Assembly (NCBI GenBank): GCA_964058845.1
Contig: CAXKVR010000913.1
Span: 1 to 17,356, forward strand
From: Carex sylvatica
Taxonomy: Eukaryota; Streptophyta; Magnoliopsida; Poales; Cyperaceae
Reading direction: 5' to 3'
DNA: 17,356 nt
Positions 1 to 10,943 of this stretch are shown piece after piece. Below the pieces are notes generated by a model. That model was not told where the DNA came from and did no database searches. It saw only the letters and a list, made by a program, of their open reading frames with translations. How positions within the stretch are numbered: position 1 is the first letter of the stretch; each line of letters opens with the position of its first letter. Made by a program: the position numbers and the translations under genes.

Positions 1-1319
1 CATGCACGCGTCTTAATTCCTTCCCCTTGATGAGGCCTTGATGAAAGTCCAAGGTTGATCCAGTAGATTTCGTGCAATCACACTGTTACTTGTAATTAGG
101 TTCCTAATTAGTTAATTCGCAATTACAGGTAATTTGTATTGCATGCAAATATGTATTAAAGGTAATTGTAGAATTATCTCCCAAGTTAACAGCAACCCAC
201 CGCCCAAGCATGCTTGCTGCTTCCTGCTTTAGCCACCAAAAGTTTTATAAACTTCAAAAGTCGACCATGACTTCTTTATAAAAAAATAATAATAATATTA
301 AGTCGGCCATGACTTCTTAAATTATTTTACAAGAAGGTGTGTATTTAAAATTCGTTTATTTAATTATTTCATTATTTAATAGTTAAATACAATGATGCTG
401 TGAATATAGATAATTTATTTCTATTAAAAGGTCTTTAATTACTAGTAGCTAGGGGAACATTATTTTTGGTTAGTTTATCATATAGAAAAGAGTTATTTTA
501 TTTATTAATCTACAATGAATTGTGATATTATACAAATATATTTTCAAATCTCAAACAATGCATCATACTTATTATATGAAATACCGTTTTTCAATGTTAA
601 CATCTTACAATTATAAACAAATATGAAAAGTACAAATGGAGTTAAGATTCAAATCATGTATTCAATTATAATACTAAACAACGTAACTTTCTTCATAACA
701 AGTTGTTAGGTCTTACTAATTGATATTCTTATTCAAACTATATGCGTCTACTTTCGCAAGTCAAACCATATTTACATTCGTATTTGTAAAATTGACCATG
801 TCGATCCATACAAAAATGGGACAGCATCCCTCGCGAATGTCAGTATATTGTCGCGGATACTATCGTCGCTAATAAAAAAAATATTTTTATATCGGTATGC
901 CTTCGTGGATAGTCATTTTTTACACTCACAGACTGTGACGGACCCAAATGGGTTCAGGAGTAGACACTTGTCTACCCCTGGATTCCAAAAAAAAAAAAAA
1001 ATCCATGCTATTTCAGACGTGTCTACCCCTGAATCTCTCTAATGTCAACCTCTGAATTTAATTTACGATTTGGTAAAAGAAAATTGTGTAGAAAAGAAAG
1101 TCAGTTCAAACTAATTCGCGTAAAAGAAAGAAAAAAAGAAAAAAAAAAAAAAAAAAAGGCAAATTCACTACTCCACTTACATGAATCGTTGATTAGTTAA
1201 GAGAAAAAAGATGTCAACTACTAAGGATATAAATATGTGCATGCCATGAGTTGGATCACGTGTCGTGTCTTACTGTGATTAAATTTGGAACAATAGTCAT
1301 GGCACGTGAATGGTCAGAA
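1..1319. other. AT-rich intergenic DNA without a recognisable gene
   Basis: I see no supportable gene here. The stretch is AT-rich with poly(A) runs near 988 and 1139. A 19-bp motif of the form AAGTCGRCCATGACTTCTT occurs twice (258-276 and 300-318, one difference). The word TCTACCCCTG recurs at about 970 and 1021. Short open frames here have no familiar domains and are what chance gives in such DNA. Confidence 0.6.
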
Positions 1320-1507
1320 CCAGTGTTATAAAAAAACGTCCGTTTAGATCGATTAATTGATTGATTAGTTGTTGGAAGTGACTAAACCGTCACAGAATTT
1401 TCCGACTAATCGGCCGATTATTTCTGATTATAGACGATTATTCTCAATTAATCGTTTGGCAATACTCTATATGTCCAACGACCGCATATCATTATTTACA
1501 ACACTAG
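1320..1507. mobile_element. Small MITE-like element with imperfect terminal inverted repeats
   Basis: The left end (1320-1335, CCAGTGTTATAAAAAA) and the reverse complement of the right end (CTAGTGTTGTAAATAA, 1507 down to 1492) match at 13 of 16 positions. The 188-bp interior is rich in GATTAAT/CGGCCGATTA-type dyads, as in non-autonomous DNA transposons. I could not find a convincing target-site duplication, so the superfamily is left open. No coding capacity is visible. Confidence 0.45.
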
Positions 1508-2600
1508 TTAGAATACGTTAATCACGCTGTGATCACACGTGATGTGTCCAAATTTTCGAAAGATAGTCATAACACAGGACACATGAGTCACATCACGTAA
1601 CTGTCACATGTGCCGTGATGGAACCGTGTCATGTTGTGACATATCTGGTTGTGCCGTGATTTTTTTATATTCTTATCCATTACTCTGCTCTGATTCATCA
1701 AAAAAAAATATATATTTTATCAATATTTTGTGTCTATTTCTAATTAAAATTCTGAATTTGTCTCTCTTCGCAAATGCTGTTTTTGCTGACAAATACTGTT
1801 TCATTCTTGTAGTCGTATCACAACTTCTCTCGCGCTCTTCCCCAACCAGTGGAATTCATATCATCTAAGATAACTTCAAAAGCCTACGGGCATATTTGAA
1901 ACAAAAAATTTAAAAAAAAAAGATATATAACTTGGATCTGTTTTGACACGAATATTAATAAAATTTTGTGCACTCAAATTTTGATCAAATTCACAATTTG
2001 AGTTAGCCTCAGAGGATCCGGACTCCAACTATGACGTCCTCACAGCTAAATTCAGAATCAATGCAAATACTTCCACCGCGTAGAATGAGATCTGAGTCAT
2101 CCGTTTTAATCTGAAACGAATCTCAAAGCAGACCTATATTTCAAATGGACGTCAAATTGATATTGGTCAGACTGAGTATTCTACACGGTCAAATACCTTA
2201 GAAAATATTTAAATAAAAAACAAATCTAACAGATTTGGATAAAAGATCATGCGAAAACAGCCATTATTTACAAACCTCTATATATATATTATGAATTATT
2301 GATTTGTTGTTTCTTTTATTCTGGTTATAATTTTAATTGTATTAATTTGTACCGTCATTCTTTTAAATCAAAAAAGAAATAAAAAATTGGTTTGAATTAA
2401 GGCCATGTCGGTACATTGACCGTCATTCTAATTAAGTTGTCGCAAGATCAAGTAACATTTTATCCGTAGTTAAATTTATGTTGGGTGCGTTGTTGTTTTA
2501 ATGTGCTAATTCGATCATTATCATGGAATCGAATTTCATATCCATCTATTGGTACGAAAAATTCTATCCACAAATATATTGGTCGTCTATTCATTTCATG
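1508..2600. other. Intergenic DNA, repeat-like, no gene
   Basis: Positions 1515-1660 are dense in CACGTG/GTGATG/GTCACAT-type short dyads, which look like the remains of an old repeat rather than a promoter, because no gene follows. The stretch 1980-2220 has more balanced base composition and could be an old element fragment, but I could not find paired ends. The remainder is AT-rich. No coding region or RNA gene could be supported. Confidence 0.5.
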
Positions 2601-3367
2601 TAGGGTGAAAACGGATCGGATACGGATTGGATAGTGGTAAAACCGTATTTGTATTTATTTTTTTGGATGCGGATATGGATCATATATCGAATATCCGTAG
2701 ATATATTTATAAATATTTTCATAATATATATTAAACTACATGGTATATGTCATTGTTCTAAATAGCGTGATGCTAGCTATAGCATTTTTGGATCATAAAC
2801 GCTAAGTTATGGCATCAAAACGTGCTATTTGAGCTACAGACGCTATAGCGGTAATAGCGGTCCGCTATAGCGCATACAGTGCAGTGCAAATAGTGCGCGC
2901 TATACAACATGAGCTCTTTTTTTTTTTCTTTTCAATTTATATGGGCTTTAAATAAAGGCTCAAATTAGATTTTAATCGTGATTTTTTTTGCAATTGACGT
3001 ACTAAATTTTATATTAAAATATTAATTATTAAATGAGAGATCCATCAAACAAAATTAAATAAGGAAGCTACAGCAAGCTAGAAATAGGAAAGTTTTCAAG
3101 GAACAACCATCCCAACGAGCAACCTAGGTAATTTTAAGTTTTAACATTTAATTGAAATTTTATATTACTTTGATTTCGACTTTTGCCTATTTATTAATCA
3201 ATTTTGGTATGAAGAACAGTCTGTCAGAGAGAGATAAAAAGTTACAAGAGACTCCCTGATTTATTTTCTGTTCTGCGAACTGGAAGGGGGGGGGGGGGGT
3301 AAAATTAGGACCTTTATTTTTTTAATTTGTGTAGTTTGTCTTTACTTTCAAATATGAGGTTAATTTT

Positions 3368-3510
3368 TTTTTTTTTTTTGAGTAAAGGTTGGAGGTCAAG
3401 CCACTCAACTATTTAATACATTTATAATACAACAAAGGATTTTTTCCATCTGGGTTTCGAACCTATGACCTCCATAATAGAGACTATGTGCTTTTGCCAC
3501 TAGACCAAAA
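3368..3510 (-). mobile_element. tRNA-derived SINE with internal pol III promoter
   Basis: On the minus strand an A-box-like TGGTCTAGTGG (3507 to 3497) is followed 44 bases later by a B-box GGTTCGAAACC (3463 to 3453). This is the order and spacing of a tRNA-type internal RNA polymerase III promoter. The body continues about 70 bp to a poly(A) tail, seen as a T run at 3364-3379 on the plus strand. GTTAATTTT flanks both sides (3359-3367 and 3511-3519), as expected for a target-site duplication made by LINE-type reverse transcription. It could only be mobilised in trans by a LINE. The flanking tail makes the left border approximate. Confidence 0.75.
3453..3507 (-). promoter_or_regulatory. Pol III A-box and B-box of the SINE
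   Basis: The A-box is at 3497-3507 and the B-box at 3453-3463, read on the minus strand. Both are close to the tRNA consensus. The rest of the sequence does not fold as a tRNA cloverleaf, so these are the SINE promoter and not a tRNA gene. Confidence 0.65.
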
Positions 3511-3845
3511 GTTAATTTTACTTTTTATTAAATTAGCGAGTAGTTCTGTTTTAGTGAAATTTATGTTACTGTTTTTTTTTCCTTTCTTGAAGTAACAAAA
3601 TGATACTGTATAGTAGTTGGAACATTTTAAATAGATTAAGATAGTTAATTATGCCATGATGTCTATAATATAGTACAAATATATAATATGATTTTTATAA
3701 AAATAAAAAAGCTATGTTGCATAGCTTTCGCTATAGGTTTTTTTGTAAGCTTCCCGCTATGACGCGATAAACGCTATTTAGAACCTTGGTATATGTCTAT
3801 TGTTCGGATACAAATAATTAAAATTCAAAATCATATACGTACCAT

Positions 3846-4694
3846 TAGGGCTGGCAAAAAAAGTTATAGTTCGTGATTCAATTTGAGTTTGATTCGGGTT
3901 TGATTTCAGTTAACTCGATTTAAAATTAGTTCGAACTGAAATGACCCAAACCAGGTTCGGTTCGAAATTAATTCAAATCAAATTCAAACTAAGTCTGGTC
4001 GATCGAAATGGGTTCACGAATTTTTATGGTTCGAATCTCATAATAACGTTAGTTGTTCATTTACCTGATGAAATTAGAACCCAAGATAGAAAATTATAAT
4101 TTAGCCTAACCAACACTCCCTGGCTCTCAAAACACTTAGTTCTTGTACGATTACTTGTTTTACTGCATATTTCAGTTCTTGTACTTAATCCTCTTTTTAC
4201 AATTATTTGTTGTGATGTATTTTTTCATGAATAATTTTTCAACTTAAAAATACTCATTTCATACTTTGATGTTACACTGAAGCTTTTTTTTAGTACCGTA
4301 GTGGCAATTGTGAGAGTTAATGTAACAACTATCAATCTTGCACTTGTCTATGCTCAGTTGACAAGATTATAGCAACTAACAACTAATAAACTAGTCAATA
4401 ATCCATTAATGTGAATTCGTGAAAAGTAAAAGAAAGCTGTATGAATTGTCCAGCGAGAAGAAAATTAATGTATAAACTACTGGTATAACTATGACTGCTA
4501 AAAAAAATTTAGTTTGTAATTCGATTCGACTTCAATTCGAAAAATATATAGTTTGTAATTAATTTGATTCGAAATTATTTCGATTCGAAATTATTTCGAT
4601 TCGAAATAAATCAAACCTAGTTTGGTTCAAATCTTATTCAAATCAAACTCAAACTAGAATAAGTTAGATTCGGTTTGATTTGTTGCCACCCCTA
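3846..4694. mobile_element. Second hAT-like non-autonomous element, nested
   Basis: The ends are TAGGGCTGGCAA (3846-3857) and, inverted, TAGGGGTGGCAA (4694 down to 4683), which are standard hAT-type termini. The 8-bp flanks CGTACCAT (3838-3845) and TATACCAC (4695-4702) agree at five positions, and the other three differ only by transitions, so they are probably a decayed target duplication. Subterminal DNA is rich in TTTGATTCG / TTCGAACTG repeats. A 15-bp unit containing GATTCGAAATTATTT is tandemly repeated at about 4565-4607. No coding capacity is seen. Confidence 0.65.
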
Positions 4695-4805
4695 TATACC
4701 ACTATCTGTCTATCCTTACGGATATTCAGAATATCCGTATGTAATTTTCAAATACGGATCTAGATTCGATCAGATAATATCCTATCCGTTTTCACCCCTA
4801 ATGTA

Positions 4806-5107
4806 TGCTCCAATATAGACATAAATAATTAAAATTTGATTAATATTTGAATTTAGAAAAACACTCTCCGTACTTTATATTGACTATTCAGATTGAAACA
4901 AACATAATAAAATGAATGGATCGTGTGGGTATGAATTTCATGCCCACGTGTTAGTAGGAAAATCATACCCACATGTCTATCAGTTAATTAATAATGTTTG
5001 CTTCAATATAGACGGTAATAATAAAATTATAAAAATATTTGAGTTTTTTAAAAATACTCCATACTTTTATATTGACCATTCGGATTAGAATAGACATAAA
5101 ATCAATG
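4806..5107 (+). repeat. Diverged direct repeat of about 110 bp (two units)
   Basis: Unit A (4806-4919) and unit B (4999-5107) share an ordered set of blocks: TGCTYCAATATAGAC, then AATATTTGA, then ACTTT-ATATTGAC-ATTC-GATT, and finally a CATAA-AAAT-AATG ending. The 80-bp spacer contains an 11-bp inverted pair, TGTGGGTATGA (4924-4934) and its complement (4963-4973). This is old tandem-like sequence of unknown family. Confidence 0.5.
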
Positions 5108-5587
5108 TTATCCAGATACAGCCCTTTGGGCTCCGGACTCGTGTCGGGTGTGTATCGAATACAGATACGTATTTGATACAGACCCGATATGTCATTGGCT
5201 TACGTGACATACTGACATATCATTCCTCTCTTGATACGGTCTCCGATATAAGTTGACTCGTCTGGATACGTCTAAGATATGCTTGGTGCGCCAAAAAAAA
5301 AAAAATTGTTGCTAAGGGGATTTGAAGAGGGATCCTGTGCCATATCACCCATAAGCCTCTATTACTGCATCATTTCAAACTTATTGTTATAAGAGAGTTT
5401 TTATTCTATTTAATGTATATTTCGCTATAGTGTTATATTTTGATATTTAATATTTATAATACAAGTATTTGAATTAATAATATAGTTAAAAATATTATAT
5501 ATAATAGACGTATCGTATCCTTAATTTTTGAAAAATATCGTATCACTGTATTCGTATCATACCCGTATCCGCATCCATGCAACATAG
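5108..5587. mobile_element. TIR-type insertion element with 13-bp flanking repeat
   Basis: CATAAAATCAATG (5095-5107) and CATAAAATGAATG (5588-5600) flank this block with one difference. The ends are related in inverted orientation: ATGTTATCCAGATAC on the left, and ATGTTGCATGGATGCGGATAC on the complement of the right. Subterminal GATACG/CGTATC words are abundant on both sides, a pattern seen in MULE-like and foldback elements. The left end appears to have lost a few bases, so the border is good to about 5 bp. The interior is AT-rich without a believable ORF. Confidence 0.5.
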
Positions 5588-6328
5588 CATAAAATGAATG
5601 GACTGGAGAGGAGATTTGGTTCCTTAATAACTTCCGTGAATAAGTTTTAATGGATATTGCAATATGATTTATTGTATTAATGGGATTAATTAAGATGCTG
5701 TAGTGGGTCCGGGCTACAGCCCAAGTAGAATTGAATTTGCAATTTGTAGCCCAAGAATTGATTATAATCCATAATTGTATATAGGCTAGGCTGTTCTCTT
5801 TCACTTTGCCTTTTCTTTTCTTTCCTTTTCTCGGTGGAGAACAGCCAACCTAAGGGCTAAGGTTCATATATTTTTTCTAGTTTAATCTCTCTTCATTGTA
5901 AAGGAGGAGCAGTGTATAATATGATAAATAAAAGGTAAACTTTCCAGCCTGATACTGAATTACTACTGAATTACTACTGATGGCACTGATGTGGGGGCAA
6001 AAGAATTAATGCTTTAGCTAGCGCCGTCCGTCCGATCTCTTTCTTTATAACGAAAGCGAAAGAAAGCGAAGGAAAGCGAAAGGCATTATTTATGTATTTA
6101 TAAATATACTAAATTAATAGCAAGGCATGGCAAGCTCGATTTAAACTTTGAACAATATATACGCGCATCATGCATGGATATTAACAATAACAATAATAAT
6201 TAATAATAATGACCAAGAAGAGAAAAGGAACGAAGGTGGTGGGCTCCACACCACACAGAAAAGAACCACCAAGTGGTGATGATACTTGAAAGCAGTTAGC
6301 AACTTAGCATAGCAACGGCAATGAAGAC

Positions 6329-6641
6329 GGTCAATGGTCAAACATCGGTCATGTGGTGGCCCCCCCTCCCATTTCCCTTCTTCTTCTACTTCTGTTCTCA
6401 TTTATAATTTACTCCATTTCGATTCCCAATTCCATTTTTTTATTATTACATATATTTAATAACCATGTAAAAATAATATAAATACTCCTTTTTTTTCCCT
6501 TTATGCAACAGAATAAGAATAATTTACAATTGAATATCCGTGAAGAGGTATTGAGGTGTAGATAGAGACAGAGATAGATAAATAGATAATAGATAGAGAT
6601 ATTAGATATATCATGATTCATTCAATGCGGTCAAAAGTCAA
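6329..6641 (-). promoter_or_regulatory. Cluster of four W-box motifs upstream of BSK
   Basis: GGTCAA (TTGACC on the other strand) occurs at 6329-6334, 6336-6341 and 6629-6634, and AGTCAA (TTGACT) at 6636-6641. All fit the WRKY-factor W-box TTGAC[C/T]. The two tight pairs are more suggestive than single hits, but such short words also arise by chance. Confidence 0.35.
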
Positions 6642-6967
6642 ACCACACTGAACTCAGCTGAGTCAGCTCGGCTCTAACTCAACTCATCTCACCTCGCTCC
6701 CAGTCCCAGATCACAGTGAATAATTTACCCTTTTTTTTTATAATTTTTATAAACAAACAAATTAACCTTGGATCTACAAACTTTTACATACACATACATT
6801 TCCATCTCTCTCTCTCTCTCTTCCCCTAGTTCTCCCCCAATTCCTAATTCGTGATTCGTAATTTCTAATTAGAGTGATTGTATTCCTTTTCTGTGTTGTC
6901 TTGCCCTTGATTAGCATTACCAATTTACCATTACTACAAGTAGAAAGCAAGCAAGCAATCTATCTCT

Positions 6968-6999
6968 ATGATATGATGTATCCCCACCTTATTTCCTGA
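6968..6999 (+). promoter_or_regulatory. Overlapping minimal upstream ORFs in the BSK leader
   Basis: ATG ATA TGA (6968-6976) is a two-codon uORF. It overlaps an eight-codon uORF starting at 6973 and ending at the TGA at 6997-6999. Both lie 56-87 bases before the main start at 7055 and inside the inferred leader. If transcribed, they could reduce initiation at the main AUG. Confidence 0.35.
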
Positions 7000-7054
7000 T
7001 CCCTCACTCCCTCCCTTCCCTTCCCTTCCCGAAGAAAGAAGAAACAAAGAAGAA

Positions 7055-9992
<2,938 letters not shown>

Positions 9993-10943
9993 ATAGGTCT
10001 TGGGATTGTTGGTCTGTTGCTTGTTGCTTTTAATTTGTATTTATATTCATCCCTCCTTTTTTGGGTTGTTATGATTTGGGTTTGTTGGGGGTTAAGGTTG
10101 GATATGGTTTTGCATGTTATTTCCTGTGTCTAAACTCCATAAAGGTGGTCAAAATCAAATGTAGTAGGCAAACTCTAACGATAATTTATTTGTAAGACAT
10201 TACTGCCACCAAAAAGGCTGACAGCTATTTATTGTCAACACCTATCTTATTTACGATGTTTCAAGCCGGTGACTTTTATAACGTCTTCACTACGCTCGCA
10301 AAATCGTAGCTGCTGTTTTCAAATATTTTCAAGTTTGATTTAAAAAGAAATCTTACTAGAGAAGAAGCATTTACACAGATTTTCCACGCAAAGATATAAG
10401 CGTGCAGATTTATATTCTTCCAAGCAGCAATATTTGTACCAAACAAATGCATTACTTAGCAAGCAACTTATTTACTCGAGCGGTACTGAAATTAACAAAT
10501 TCTATGCTTATTTCAGGAACAAATTCTATATCGTTTCATAATCCACAAAGTGTTGTGTATCTTCAGCCACAGTCAGTAACATAGAGGCTTTTAGTCTTTA
10601 GATGAAAGGCACAAGTACATTTATTTTGAATAAACATCGTATCATGCTTATTTCAGGAACAAATTCTATATCGTTTCATAATCCACAAAGTGTTGTGTAT
10701 CTTCAGCCACAGTCAGTCACATAGAGGCTTTTAGTCTTTAGATGAAAGGCACAAGTACATTTATTAAAAAAAAAATTGGAAACAAAATCCTCATATTCCA
10801 TGAAGCAACCTATCAACTAACTAACAAAAATAGGATTATAATGAAAAAAAAAAAACAATTGAAACTGATGAAAGATGCTGATACATTATTGTCTCTCTAT
10901 CTCCTGTCACAAGAGAAAACTGCACCTCATTAAAACTTCCCTC
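9993..10943. other. Convergent intergenic region between BSK and TIM10
   Basis: It holds the 3' UTR of BSK (T-rich and G/T-rich after the TAG at 9992, consistent with plant 3' ends), the 3' UTR of TIM10 on the other strand, and a 122-bp tandem duplication. Open frames at 10402-10584 and 10742-10933 are low-complexity or cut across the duplication, and I do not consider them genes. Confidence 0.5.
10504..10765. repeat. Near-perfect 122-bp tandem duplication
   Basis: Copy 1 (10504-10625) and copy 2 (10644-10765) have a period of 140 bp and differ at a single base (A at 10578, C at 10718). Each copy ends in TTTATT, which is AATAAA on the minus strand, so each ends with a candidate poly(A) signal for TIM10. 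The 18-bp spacer (10626-10643) is not repeated. The near identity suggests a recent event. Confidence 0.9.

Larger units (their letters stand above)
2752..3786. mobile_element. MULE-like TIR element inserted in the hAT-like element
   Basis: GTTCTAAATAGCG (2755-2767) is perfectly inverted at 3772-3784. The element is flanked by the direct repeat TGGTATATGTC (2741-2751 and 3787-3797). A target duplication of 9-11 bp is typical of Mutator-like elements. The subterminal regions are full of GCTATAGC/CGCTATAGCG dyads (about 2770-2905 and 3710-3770). The interior carries a G14 run (3286-3299) and a SINE. It has no transposase ORF. The exact ends are uncertain by several bases because ATTGTTC occurs after both flanking copies. 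Confidence 0.65.
2601..4800. mobile_element. Non-autonomous hAT-like element hosting nested insertions
   Basis: The left end reads TAGGGTGAAAACGGATCGGA (2601-2620), and the reverse complement of the right end reads TAGGGGTGAAAACGGATAGG (4800 down to 4781). These are about 21-bp terminal inverted repeats of the TAGGG type common in plant hAT elements. Subterminal copies of GGATAC/ATATCCGTA occur near both ends. The two 8-bp flanks (2593-2600 and 4801-4808) are not a clear duplication, so the superfamily call rests on the ends only. No transposase reading frame is present. Most of the interior consists of later insertions at 2752-3786 and 3846-4694; removing them leaves only about 300 bp of original element. 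Confidence 0.6.
5601..7054 (+). promoter_or_regulatory. Upstream region and leader of the BSK gene
   Basis: This stretch holds no separate gene. It contains three copies of an AAAGCGAA motif (about 6052-6081), ATA/GATA microsatellites (6180-6210, 6547-6605), a W-box cluster (6329-6641), a palindrome ACTCAGCTGAGT (6652-6663) overlapping TGAGTCA, and a possible TATA element TTTATAAA (6746-6753). A pyrimidine-rich tract (TC repeat around 6803-6822 and TCCCT repeats around 7008-7030) is typical of a plant 5' leader. The transcription start is inferred to lie near 6780. Confidence 0.45.

Noticed and set aside
1608..1868. 86-codon plus-strand open frame
   Set aside because: There is no recognisable homology or adjacent promoter. 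It is low complexity and lies in repeat-like DNA.
3286..3299. Run of 14 G residues as a possible G-quadruplex control element
   Set aside because: It is a simple homopolymer inside a transposon with no gene nearby. Its length may also be a sequencing or assembly artefact.
3453..3507. Possible tRNA gene on the minus strand
   Set aside because: A- and B-boxes are present, but there is no acceptor stem or cloverleaf. The poly(A) tail and target duplication show it is a SINE.
5454..5804. 116-codon open frame on the minus strand
   Set aside because: It begins inside the flanking DNA and crosses the right TIR of the insertion element. The composition is AT-driven, and no domain or relative is recognisable.
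6168..6621. Two minus-strand open frames upstream of BSK
   Set aside because: They derive from microsatellite and low-complexity DNA (ATT, GATA repeats) in the BSK promoter, with no domain.
10402..10933. Two short plus-strand open frames between BSK and TIM10
   Set aside because: One runs into the tandem duplication, and the other is poly-Lys from A runs. Both are more simply 3' UTR sequence.
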